A DNA stretch of 64,000 nt from Gymnorhina tibicen (taxonomy: Eukaryota; Chordata; Aves; Passeriformes; Artamidae). Below, piece after piece: positions 37,617 to 49,250 of the stretch (the first letter of the stretch is position 1; every line of letters begins with the position of its first letter). Where the stretch lies: the NCBI GenBank assembly GCA_013399875.1, contig VXAZ01008011.1:280-64279 (forward strand). The letters are read 5' to 3'. The position numbers were made by a program, and so were the translations under genes. Under the pieces are notes generated by a model. It was not told the DNA's origin. It ran no database searches and saw only the letters and a list, made by a program, of their open reading frames with translations.

Positions 37617-38908
37617 GAGTAAATCAAGCTAGAAGAGACCCAGGTCCCTAGTCAACCTCTTGTCCAGAGAAGAGCCAGTTCTGGGCTCAGACCAAGATGC
37701 TTGAGGCTTCACCCAGCTGGGGCATGAAACTCCCCAAAGTCAGAGACAGTCCAGCCTTCTTGAGCTTCTGGCTAAAATCTGCTCCTTATCTCCAGCCTGA
37801 GTGGGACTCCAGCTTGTGTCACTGCCTTTCACCCTCTTTGCATGCACCACTGTGTAGAGCCCGTCTGCATCTCCTCCAGTCCCTTCCAGTGATACTCGGG
37901 ATGCCACTGGGTGCCCCCAAAACTGTCCCTCCTCCCAACAGAAAGGCCCAGCACTGCAGCCTCTCCTTGCATGGCTAGGGTTTCTGTCCCACCATGGTGG
38001 CTTCTGCTGATTTAATTCTGGTTTATCTATATTTTTCTTGCATCGGAGCCCAAAAATGAACACTGTATCTACATGTGATACAGCAAGTACTGAATAAAGG
38101 GTGTTTCTTCCGTGCTGTACCCCAGGTCACACCACCTCAGGTGCTGTTATCCCTGCTGGCTGTGGAACAGCTGGCTCCTGCTCAGCTCACTGTCCAGCAA
38201 GGTGCAGGGCCATCTCCACAAAACTGTTCTTCATCCCTGTAGGGCTGTTGCTGCAGGACTTTGGTTTTAGGGCTCGGCCTCTGAGCAGAAATTCACTTGC
38301 AGCACCTTCCTTCCATCTATCCAGGTCAACAGAAGACAGCCTGGCCCTCAAATGTGTCCAATATTTCCCCCTTGCTGTCATCAGCAAACCTAATGAGTGT
38401 GCTCTGCATTCTCTCCTCCAGGTTACTGAAAGAGATTGCTTAACAGAACAAGTCCCCGGGTAGACTGGGTACTACACCACTTACTGACAGCCTCTGGGCA
38501 GGGTACAGCCCAGATAACTGTGTCCCTGTGAGCTCTACCACCCAACTGGTTGTTTACTGGTTGTCATCACATTCAGATTCTGATCTCCTAACTTCTATCT
38601 AACTTGTTGCAGTCAAGGCAAATGACATCTATGTCCACAGATCCAGTCATTGTATCACTAGAGGCAGTGAGATTAAAAATCCATGTTGAATCCATCTTGT
38701 CCTTTCTAAGTCCCAAAATGTGGTCCCACAAGTGAAGTCAACCCCTGTCTACAGTTTCTCCACCTGTTCCCTTTGAAATTTTTACAAAATTCTTATAATA
38801 TTTGCGTTTGTAAAGTTGTTGGAGATCCTACCCCCATCTCCTTGACTTAAAAGAGGTGACAGAGAATGGCCTTGCCAAGGATACTGCCTCAGTTGTGTCT
38901 TAAAAGAT
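37617..38908 (-). mobile_element. Long CR1 LINE, 3' half (split by an LTR)
   Basis: In plus-strand view the copy opens with an old CR1 3' end (AGTCAACCTCTTGTCC, then CAGACCAAGATGCTTGAGG). It continues through antisense pol, including the 'AATTTGCAAACTTG'-type region seen as GTCATCAGCAAACCTAATGA at 38378-38397, and further RT sequence to 38908. The frames are broken throughout. The copy resumes at 39773 after an inserted LTR. Plus-strand frames of 93 and 120 residues here are antisense shadows. Confidence 0.8.
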
Positions 38909-39772
38909 TGTCTTGGTGTGACACAAGTTTAAGGGATGGACACTCTAAAATGAATTACTCCCCCCCCCTTAACCAGTTTAACCAGTTTAACCCCCAGTTT
39001 AACCAATCCCTTTCCACCAACAAGAAGAAATGAATACAAGTAGATATAATTTTTAAAAAAAGACAGTTAAGTAAGAAAATGAAATAGCAACAGGTGAAAA
39101 ATAACAGTAATAGTCACTACTTGCAAAGTTGCTGAAATCTCGGTTACTCCCCAAGAACAAAGAGAACCTCAAAATGGCAGAGTAACATTTCCCCAAGATG
39201 GTGCCCTCCACAGACAACCGTGTATGGAGAGACAAAACGGAGATGGTGGAGAAGCCCCTCTCACCTCAGCCTTCCCCCTGGAACAAAAAACCAGGAAGGC
39301 AGGAAAGCATTACAAAGCATTTCTAGTGGCATATGGGAATTCCAAGGCTGTGGGGGGGTCAGAGCTACCGCTGACTGCTGCCTCCTGCCACCTTCTGGAC
39401 TCCACTGGTATTGGTGCTGCTTCCGTCGGTCCTTGCTCCAAAATGGAGGGAAAAAAATTGACTCTTGAGCACTTATATATGGTGGCCTGACCCCAGACTG
39501 GCTCTGACTCAGACTCTGCACCATCAGTAGGTGTTGCAAAATTCACTCTGCAGCAATTTTTGATTGCAAAATGCAGCTTCTCGGTTTGTGCAGTTGCCAG
39601 TAGAGCCAGGAGGGAGAGACAGCTCTGCTTGTGCAACCTGACTTTAAAAAGACCAGCACCTGCTGCCCCTTCGATTCATTTCGGGGCACAGGGTCTATAA
39701 GAGACAGTAACAATTTTTGGGCACAGATGGATATGGAGTACAATAACATTTTGGGTTACTGATTATCCGACA
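38909..39772 (-). mobile_element. Solo LTR nested in CR1 (864 bp)
   Basis: The ends are TGTCTTGGTGTGACAC and ATTATCCGACA, with AAGAT (38904-38908) before and CAGAT (39773-39777) after, a 5-bp duplication with one change. CR1 sequence is recognisable on both sides, so the LTR was inserted into it. Minus-sense is likely because TGTCGGATAATC resembles the 5' end of a bird ERV LTR and the A-rich, AATAACAG-containing part lies at the other end. No internal genes remain. The 82-108 residue frames in it are not genes. Confidence 0.75.
38969..39004. repeat. TTAACCAG short tandem repeat inside the LTR
   Basis: Units of TTAACCAGT recur three to four times, with a run of C before and within. This is local slippage in the LTR. 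Confidence 0.8.
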
Positions 39773-41330
39773 CAGATCAAACAGATCTGTGAAATTCTCT
39801 CAAGTAATCCCCAAAGCAGCCTCATCCCACTGCTAGGCGTTCCCCACTTTGAACACTTCTAATTAAGCATGGAGGCTTGGGAGACCCTGCTGGTGAAGTC
39901 TGACCAAAAGAAGGAAAGAAGGCACAGAACACGTCAGCCTCAGCTCTTGTCTCCTGTCACTAAATCACCTCTCCCATTCAGCACTTCCTTGTTCAGATCT
40001 TTTCTGCAACTGTAGAATTTGTTATTGGCCTTGATGTTACTGTGACATTTCTCAACCTAGTTGGACTTTAGTCTTCCTAGCACCAAACCTTCATATCTGC
40101 ATAGTGTTTCTAAACTCCTGCTTTCTAGCCTATTCCTTCTTCCAGCTCCTCTGTGCTGTCTTTTTGCCTTGGAGCTTTGTCATGAGTTCCCTGCTTAGCC
40201 AGCCTAGCTTCCAGTATGTCTACTTGTCTCTCTGGGTGCCATGGTGGACTGTTCTTTCACTTGATGGTGCTGTCCTTAAAGGCCAGCTTTTCTAAGTGAC
40301 TTTGTTTTTCACTGCTATCTGCCCTCAATGCCCATTTACCAAATCTGCCAAAATCTACTTTGGTAATGAGCCAAAAGACCCGAAATCTGCTTATTTGAAG
40401 TCCTGTACTTTGTTACTCTTTCTTCATTCATTTCCAGATCTTGCACTGTCTAGTAATACAACCACTACAGCTAAGATACCATTGATTGTCACATGTCCAG
40501 CCTTTTCCTCCCTACGAGAAAATAGCAGATCCAATTGTTCATCTCCCCTGGTGGATTCATGTAGTGTTTTTTCACAAGGTTATGCCCAGTACCCTTCAGA
40601 AATATTGACTGCTTGTGTCCAGTTATTTGCCCTTTGACCAGATGTCAGTGAGCATAAAGCCTGTGTGAGAATGAGTGTTTGTGACACAGTTATTTCAGGA
40701 AGATGTTGTCCACATTGCTACCCTGATGAATGGTCAGTAGTACACTCCTGCCACAGTGGAGTGTGGCAGACCTATCATCAAACTCTAAATCCTAAACTCT
40801 CAGCAAGCCTGCTGTCTGTCCCATAGATGAGCTGCACACATCTCAGCTGTCACTTTAGATCAAAGGCAGCTCCCATCCTTGTCTTCAGCTCCTGTCTTTC
40901 CTGAAGACCTCATATCTACCCACTGCTCACTCTGGCTGTGCAAGCTAAGACATAATATCTGCCATTGCAACTTTGCCAGTGTTTTCTGGTTGCACATACG
41001 TTTCTAGAACCTCCTACTTTGTTTCCCAGGCTGAGAGCATTTATGTAGGTGCACTTGAGTTAAGTGTCCCTTTGCCCTGTTTCATCCTTTGCCCAGTCCT
41101 GAGGCCTCCTTTGTTCCACCATCCTGCCCTCTTCGCCATCCAATCCCTCTGCTCGTTTGCCTTTGACTTTGGGTCATAAACTCCCTCCCTTGTCTCACCA
41201 GTCTAAATCTTTCCTCACCACATTGTCCAGTCTTTAGGAAAGAATGCTCTTGTCCCATCTTAGCAGGTGGGTCCTGTCTTTCCTTAAGTCCTTGAGCCTC
41301 AGAAAGGTCCCAAAGTCATGACCTGGGGCA
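39773..41330 (-). mobile_element. Long CR1 LINE, 5' half (endonuclease and upstream region)
   Basis: This continues the copy interrupted at 38908. Plus-strand landmarks in antisense order are TCACCTCTCCCATTCAGCA, GGAGCTTTGTCATGAGTTCC, GTCAGTAGTACACTCC (the endonuclease YRPP region) and TCTTAGCAGGTGGGTCCTGTC, which belongs to the sequence upstream of the endonuclease. The copy is therefore longer than usual for CR1, although short of full length. It meets a plus-strand CR1 head to head at about 41330. Stops and shifts abound. Confidence 0.78.
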
Positions 41331-41334
41331 CACC

Positions 41335-42210
41335 CCCAATGTTGCTTAGTATGGACCTGTTGCATCCAGACGTCAACAGACCCTTCTTCACACACCCAAT
41401 TGGATGAGAACTTCGTGGTACAGGTACTAAGGCAGCTGACTATGAAAGATGCCCTTCTTGATTGGTTGCTTGTTAACAGAGAGGGTTTCATGAGTGATGT
41501 AGAGATTGGTGGCTATCTTAGCCACAGTGACCACAAGGTAATCTAGTGTAAAATTTCTGTTGACAGGAGAAAAAGTGACAGAAAAACCTCAGTTCTGGAC
41601 ATGAGGAGAGCAGAATTCAAGCTGCTCAGGGAACCAATGGGTAACATCCCCTGGGAAAATCCTTTTGTATGTGCCAGTGTCCATCAGTGCTGGTCACTAT
41701 TTAAGATCTACCTCCAAAGGTCGCAGGATCAGGCAATTCCAAAACACTGGAAGTCAAGCAGACAAGGCAGAAGGCTGGCTTGGCTGAGCAGGGATCTCCT
41801 TTGGAAGACAAGGCAAAAAGGAAGGTGTATGCCCAGTAGAAGCAAAGTCAGGTGATGTGAGAAGAATACAGAGATGCTGCTCACCACTGTAGAGAGAAAA
41901 TTCATGTGACCTAACTTCAGTTGGAGTTGAAGATGGCCAAAACTGTGGGGGACAATAGAAAGAAGGGGTTTAAATACATTAATGGGAAAAGGCATTGCAG
42001 AAGTTACATCAGCCCATTACAGGATGAGGATTATCACCTCACAAACAGGGAAAGGGTCACAACACCAGCCTGGCAAAGTTCAAGGAGTGTTTGTATAATG
42101 CTCTCGGGCACATGGTGTTATTCTTGGAATTCTCTTGTGTGGGGCCAGGAGTTGGACTTTGATGATCCTTGTGGGTCCTTTCCAATTCAGGATATTCTAT
42201 GACTCTGTAA
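41335..42210 (+). mobile_element. CR1 LINE with internal deletion of the RT region
   Basis: This plus-strand copy runs from within the endonuclease domain to the 3' end. It ends with GGACTTTGATGATCCTTGTG, GGTCCTTTCCAATTCAGGA and TATTCTATGACTCTG, the diagnostic CR1 tail. At about 42060-42085 the post-endonuclease region joins straight to the 3' end (TTCAAGGAGTGTTTG), so nearly all of the reverse transcriptase is absent. It cannot have been copied in this form by its own product. The deletion came after insertion or during reverse transcription. Confidence 0.88.
41351..41980 (+). pseudogene. CR1 endonuclease remnant
   Basis: This is a piece of the apurinic-type endonuclease (EEP fold) that nicks target DNA for CR1 priming. 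MDLLHPDVN (41351-41377) corresponds to the G-D-F/L-N-x-P-D block. After a frameshift, DENFVVQVL, LLDWLLVNREGF and the catalytic SHSDHK (41520-41537) follow. A stop (TAG) comes two codons later, and the linker segment MRRAEFKLLREPMGN...RRLAWLSRDLL (41601-41855) continues in the same frame. The frameshift and the stop make it non-functional. Confidence 0.82.
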
Positions 42211-45200
42211 CTCTGCTTGTGGCACCAGACTACACCAGTGCATGGGTGCCTACCCAACACCAGCCAGAAGCCATCTGGTTTCTCCCTTGGCAAGAGCTGG
42301 CTGCAAACTAAATCTGAAATGCACTTTTATTGGGAGGAGCAGAGGAGAATTGTCAGAAATGAGTGCTAGAGCTCGCCCAGAGCAAAACTGTCCCAGTGAC
42401 CCTTTCCAGGCAGCCTAAGGTTCCTAGAGAAGTTTCTAGATTATCCCAGAAGCAGAGCCCAAACCAGAAACTGGTGCACAAACTCTTCCCTCTGCTTGCT
42501 GAGCTCTTTGGATATTACTTTTAAGTAAGGTTCAACAACCATTAATGCAACCGTATTTTTCCTAGGTTCTGAGGCTTGAAGTACATAGCAGCTGAGAAGA
42601 AAATCATAACATTCAGACTATCTATTACTACTGTGTGAAAATGAAAAATTAGATGCAATTCCATTGTGCATCGCTTAGTTGAGTCAGCTGCACATTGCTA
42701 TACAGTCATGTAGAACAGAAAGATTTGATTTTCTTCCTTTTTAAGTAGCAGAAGCAAAAATAGGCAGAAATGTGAGATGTCATCTCTTCCCGTTCAAGCA
42801 GGGCAACTTTTGAAGCAGAACACACAGAATGAAGAAGTTGTGATTTTTTTTCCTGTCCACTGTGTTCCTGAGAGTGGGCATGCAGGTATAGGAAAGAAAA
42901 GTGTTTTTGTCTTGGGTCATACATTAATTTAAAGAGAGATTTAGATAAATGAGCTTTTATTTGAGACAAGTGCTATAGAATTTGAGCAGAGAAAACTTGC
43001 ATAGAGAACTGCAAAGCTCCCAGAGAGCAACCCAAGGACTAGTCAGAGCACTAGGAGAATCCAAGTTTGAAAGAATTTTTTTGTTCTCTTTGCATTTAGA
43101 TAGAACAAGGCCAGAATTTCTCACTGTAATGTGATTTTGACTAAGGTTAGAAAACCATTCCATCCACAGAGAGTATCTTCTTTTCCCTGATTTTACTTCT
43201 CCTTCCTTGGTGGAAAATTGATGCAATTGAACACAGCACAGACATAGTGTGTGGGTCCATTATATTTTTCATCCTGAAATCTAACTTTGTACACTGTGTA
43301 GAGAGGCTATTTTCCAGGGAGAATGTACACCAGAGCTTCCTTGCTATGCTGTGGCTGTTTATATTCTATATGTACATTTGAGAAATGTGCCCAAAGGCAG
43401 ACTTAAAGCACTTCTGGCCATGGAGTAGGAAACCTTAATGTTTTATGATAAAACAGTGTCTTTGTATTTCTGAAATTAAATTCACTTGAAAAGCCCTGCA
43501 GTGCTGGTATCATCTGTAATAATTACAATGATAATTTCCCTATTCAATTAACCTCTTTTACAGCATTGTATTAGTGATTGTGGGTCATCTCAATGGGGAC
43601 AAAATTGTCACACACAGAGCAGAGTGAAAACATGGAGTCACAGTGGCACAAGTTGCAGATTCAATCAGAAAATCACTGCTAAAAGTACTTCAAACACCCT
43701 GTGCCAGGAAAGAAAGTCTCCGTTAGCATAATTATGGATTTTGTTTCAAGAGCTGAAACTTGTAGGAGGATAAAGATGGATATAAGATGGGGAATGGTGA
43801 TGTTTCAGAGTTTTGTAGAATTTAAATAAAACATCAAATAGCTAATTCTACAGTTGCTCTGCTGACTTTTTCACAGGACTATTTGTGATCACAATGAGAT
43901 GCTAGCTACAAACATTTGAAATTCAGCATCCGCTCTTGATTAACATTTTTCATTGGCATGGTCCTGTCTAGAACATTTACACATTAACTTTGAAAAATAT
44001 TTAACATTAGTCATACTTACCTAGATTCTTTTTTTTCCCCCCAAGATAATGCCACATGGAATTATGCTTAAGTACTTTAAAATTCACTGATATGTTAAAT
44101 AGTTCTTATACTTGTCAATATCTGAAAAGCTTTTTAGGTTTAGGAAAGGACTTTTTATTTTTCTGAGGACTGTCCTTATATCACTCTAGAGTCAATGTCC
44201 ATGAATAAAAAATGTCAGCAGTGAAACCTGTCATAAATGTGACTACAAAAAGGTTGCTATTTTGTATTTTAGGTAACTTTCTTTTTAAGGCTCTACAAGG
44301 AGAAGTAGATGTTGTATAATTACTTAATAAGTATGTTATTTATTTGCTGTGGGCGTGTTAATACTGGGAACTCTAAATTACTGTTTATATCAGGACTAAT
44401 TTCGGTGTTATGCAGAAAGTCACTTCTATGCAAGTCTGGTCAGTCCAGGTGCCTAGCTTCAGTAGCAAAATTGTTTAGGCTCTGTGTTTCATTATTTCTT
44501 GTTATAGGAATTAATCACATTTGGAAAGAGGACAAGTTTCTTCAGACTCAGGTTCATGAGTTACTATCTTATTCTAATCCTTGTTATCCAGTGTAGTTTT
44601 CTACATAAGTTGTGATCTTCTCTTGGCTCAAACAGGAGGAAACCAAAAGGTGTTTTGTTCCACTCAAATTATGTCAGGTGTAAATTGTATTTTCTCTTGA
44701 CAGATCCTAAGGTCAAGTACCTCCATATTCACTAGGAAAGTCCTAGATGCAGTGTGAATTACACAGAGTTTGGGTGGTATGAGTCTGCAGAGGAGCCCTC
44801 CAGCTGCCTGGGGCAGCTCTGGTGGAAGAGAAAGGTGAAAGGGAGTGAATGTCAGGCAGGTAGGGCAAGGAGTGAGTCATCCACTAAGGAAGTGTTCTAC
44901 CAAGAGCTCTTTGCAGAAAGACAGCACTGCTGATACAGGACCCTTACTGGCACACCACTGATAAAGGCAGAGGAATTCATTAAAAAACTCTTGTAAAGCC
45001 TAATCACTGGAATCAGTTTTGTCCTTTCTAAGGCTGTTTGGGGGGGAATTTTCAGCCTTCTACAGAAAGTGTGTTGTTATTTTTGACCAATGTGTTGGGA
45101 AAAAGTGAATCCCTTTGTCTTTCAGTCATTAACTTACAGGCACTTCCAGTACAAAAAAAATCCAGCTCCCCATTTTCATTTATGTCTGTCTGTTCTTAGT

Positions 45201-48200
45201 AGACTTAAAATATGACAAGAAGCAGTAGCATCATGAGAAGGATTATTGAAATATTGTCAAGATATTAACATTTCACAAACCTTTCAACTCTTAATCAGAC
45301 TCCACTTTCCAGCTTTCCTGCTTAATAAAAGAGATGTTTGAACAGTAATCCATTGGTAGTGAAAACCAGATGCCCATTAGATCTTTTACTGTCCCTGCTT
45401 GTTCTCCCTGCCTCCTGTCAGACTCTATGCAAGTACTACTGCACCAACCTTGTTTAGAAAATTGCAAAACATATCTGGGACATAAACTTTCCTTTTAAAT
45501 CTGGACTTCAAATCACATCCCTATTGTTTTCGTATGTTGCCCTCCATAGTGTGTTATTTGTGGGGGGTACCTACTCTAACCTTGTTGAGAATACTGCACA
45601 TAAGTGTTATGTGTTACTGGGGGAGAAAAAAGACACATTTAATAGACTCTTGGGGTTTTAATTTTCAGTAATTTGAATAGGATGAAGGTAAAGCAATATT
45701 TGTGGCTATGAATTTTTATTTATTTACATTTCACTAAAGTTCCCCCCCTAGAATGCTATGGTTAGGTCATATGCCTTTAAATATGCGGGCGAAACAGATG
45801 AATTGAAAATTCTGTTGACAGGTAAATGTGAATCATCTCTTTTCATTCAAAGGAAAATAATCAGGCTCTTTTCAAATAATATAAAATGTAAAATGATTGC
45901 CTTTTGGGGAGGAGGCAGGCTTATCAGCATCTCTTCTATAGAAAATGATTTCCATTTTGTAGCTGAAGGAACATATGCTGCAGCTTATCTTGTCACTTGA
46001 CTGCAGTTTTTGATATTTATTAACAGTTGATTTCCTGTAGATGTTGTTTTTTCCTGTTTCTCTTCTCTCATCTCACCAATCAATTATTTTCCTGAAAATG
46101 ACATCTGCCCTTCTTTTTTATTCTCATTTCCTTAAAGAAGATTATTTTATTACTGATTTCAAGAAGCATTTGTAATGAGTAGTACAGCCCTGGTTTTATA
46201 CATGATTTATAATAGCCTGTATCTGAGGTTCCACTTTCTCCTTCACCCACCTTTCCCTTGGTCATTTTTATCAAAGCCCATGAGGCTGGGATTGTGTAGT
46301 CATTGCAGTAAAGTACAGAAATTATGAGTTATGTCTTCAAGGAAAAACTTAGTGTTCATTAGAGATTTACATGGAGTAAAAGCAAGGCTGACTACAAGAT
46401 TGTATACAGCATCTTCAAGAAGACTGCTACAAAACTAGAGGCCTGCTATGCATTAGCTTGATGTCCTAGGAGCACTAATGTTCTGCATCTATGACTGGAA
46501 AAATCAAGAGTCTTGTAAGCTCTTGCTCCACAGTTAGGTTTTCAAGGATTATAAAAAAATCCTTTCCCCCTTTTTGCTTCAGATGTATTAGCTTGCAATT
46601 TTCATAGTCTCATATCTTTCAGTTCTCTGCTTTAGCCTTTGATGTATGCTGGGTTTGCACTGTTCTTTTTTAATGACTCATCTTGGAGGAATAGGAAAGA
46701 GTGGCTCATAATGTGCCCCCTTTTTTAGCATAGTAAGACATGTTAGAAAAGGTATCTTCTTTGATCGCAAATTGATAAATCATAGTAAAGCCTTGGCCTG
46801 ATACTTAAAATTCCATTCACCACACAAAAAGCACAAGAAGCTGCATCATGAAAAGTTTTGTTCCTGAAGGCAGTACCAGATCTCAGATCATTTGCTTTCA
46901 TGAGAACTGATTACATGAAATATTCCTGCTTTGCTCTGTTACTGTATTGCTTACCTCTTCAAGCTGATACTCTAAAGTTCCTAATGCGTAGTTGCCCAAG
47001 ATTGTTCTTGTCAAAATACTGTTTGTACTAGTTTATCTGTGAACAAGCCTGTGAGAAAAATGAGTGACCTACAGAAGAAAAATATTTATTCATGTAAGTT
47101 TATAAAAAGTCATTACAAACACGTAAATTATACATGTATTGTGTCACAAATCCATGTGACAATAGGTAGAAAAAAAGAATGCATGGCTGCTGTTTTTGTA
47201 AGGGGAAAAAATGTATAAGAAATCTTCTATTGGTTACAAAATAAGAAGAAAAATAATAATCCTGACATGCCTATTTTGAAAGCTAAAACCAAAGCTTGGA
47301 CATTCATGAATTGTCTTGAGTCCTGGAAACAGAAATATTTCAGCTGAGCTAAAGCTGAAGAGCTGTGTGATGGTAAATGTTCACAGAATAGCAGGATAAG
47401 CATGAGGGCACCATTCCTTCATCAGTGTCAGTAACACAAGGGTGGTGCAGACAGAAGCACAGAGGCAGGTTTCCAGCCTTTTAACCCTCCTTGTTGCAAG
47501 CATCACACAAACAGACCCACTTATATGAACGCACATTTAGCCCTGGGACATATAGAAGACTACTACTGAAACCCTGATTTCCCTGTTAAAGAAACACACA
47601 TCTACCTGTACCTTTCAAATGGTTAAGTAATAGTTGGCACTAGATTCCCTGAACCTGTCTGACAAGTACAGAACTAGAGGGAAGGAAGCAGGTAAATGGT
47701 GGAGCAGGCTGAATGGCTGTAGTAAAAAAGACATTTTGATCTTATCAAAAGTATTATTAGTATCAAAAGCATTATTAGTAAAAACTAAGAGACAGATGAA
47801 GTCTAATGTTTTTTAATAATAGTTTCAAATGCTTAAGTTTAAGAAAAGAAAAAAAACCCCAACTCAAAACCCAGCAATATTTGGAGTGCACAGTGCTAAC
47901 TGCTCACTAGTTAGAATAGTAACGAGGCTGAAATGAACAGTGCAAGGAATCATATAAATTAAACAAGCATTAATTCAGTTCTCTGCTCTTATGAACTGCA
48001 AAAATTCACAGTTCTTTAATTATTATTTTGGTCTGAAATTATGCATCATAAATATTTAGTAGTTTATAAATGTTTTCTTTAATTATTTGTTAATCTATTA
48101 TTGCAACAGATTGTATACTGACTTGCTATAATCTGAATTTCCAAAACAACTATTGCAAGAGCTTTCAAGAACAAATCAGTAATTGGGAACATCTTTTTGC

Positions 48201-48504
48201 CCTAAGATGCAGGTTGAGGTAGTCTGTACAATTCTGACCCAAGCTGTTGCTGAATTTTTCTAAAAACATGGAAGTTTCTAAAATTACTATCCATTTAGTA
48301 ATATTAGCTCTCTCATATTTTTCTGTTTGTGAACTTTTTTCTGTCTTTACTGTATTTATTGTCAGTTACCAAATACTGGCGTGCTTAGAAAACCAAGGAA
48401 ACTGATACTGCTACGTCATGTATTTAAACAAACTAGAGTGCTAGGCAAACAAAAACTGACTAATGTCATCAGAAAACAATGTGAAAGTAGAGTGCAAACT
48501 CTGA
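42211..48504. other. Unique AT-rich DNA, no gene seen
   Basis: No gene or clear transposon is recognised. Frames of 80-95 residues here show no family motifs. A run of TAAT-containing words at about 43515-43560 could be a conserved regulatory element, but nothing in the sequence alone proves it. Confidence 0.5.
47743..47778. repeat. 18-bp tandem duplication
   Basis: TATCAAAAGYATTATTAG occurs twice in a row with one difference. It is a small recent slippage duplication. Confidence 0.95.
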
Positions 48505-49250
48505 TGTTGTAATGGTTTGAAACCCAGATAGAAAACTAAACCCCACTCAAGCTGTTGCTTTTCCTCCACCCATTTGATAATGGAGGAACACTGGGAAAGA
48601 TTCTGAGTTGTAATCACAATGTACTGGAAATCACAATACCCACAGCAGTATTATTAGCAAAAAAAAAAAAACTGCTTTACAAAATATAGAGGGTGTTTCA
48701 CCCGTAAAAGGGTGTTCATCATCCAGTCTTGCCCCCACCCAGCAGAATACAGAAAAACCCCTAAAACAATGAAGAACTGGGACAGAAATCAAACCTTTCA
48801 AAGCTTAGATCATCTGTGCTGTGCTGCCTACTCTTTGCTCTTGACCACTGCGCTTGGCTGAGTTTGGCAGTGTTGGTGCAGCTGTTTCTGCGCCGGCTGG
48901 GGGTTTTGGGCTCCACTGCTGCTTTCCTGGTGCAGTGTCTCTCTCCCAATGCCAAGCAGCAGTCAGGAGTCTTGTAGCGGGGCTCCCCAGGGTGGCACGG
49001 CAGTGCTTGGGGCTCTCCAGTGCCAGTGCAGGACACTCTCCTGCTGCAGCTCTCCCAGTGTGTGCTGAGTTGGCAGCGCAGTCCTGACCCTGGTGCCTCA
49101 CACTGTCCAGAGCGAGACAGGTGAACTTTCATTTCTAGCTCGGCTTTTTCCTGCCAAAATCATACCCTGAGCAGTGATGTGGATGGTATGGAATTAAACA
49201 GCACTAGAAACCCCACCCCGCTTTTTCTCTGTACCCAGGAGAAGTGCAAA
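48505..49250 (-). mobile_element. Probable avian ERV LTR, right end unresolved
   Basis: The left edge TGTTGTAATGGTTTGAAACC looks like the end of a bird LTR. An AT-rich part with a TATTATTAGC/poly-A tract follows, and then a GC-rich U3-like block (about 48830-49110), the same order as in the LTR at 6321-7861. The sense strand is therefore probably minus. I could not fix the other end. TTATCA followed by TCTGA at about 49717-49722 would give TG...CA ends and match the TCTGA before 48505, but this could be chance. The 98-123 residue minus frames over the GC-rich block are low in stops for that reason and are not genes. Confidence 0.55.

Noticed and set aside
48215..48235. let-7-like word TGAGGTAGT
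   Set aside because: Only the first nine bases fit. No complementary arm is present within hairpin distance.
48761..49132. 98-123 residue minus-strand frames
   Set aside because: They overlap each other in different frames across the GC-rich part of an LTR and show no known domain.
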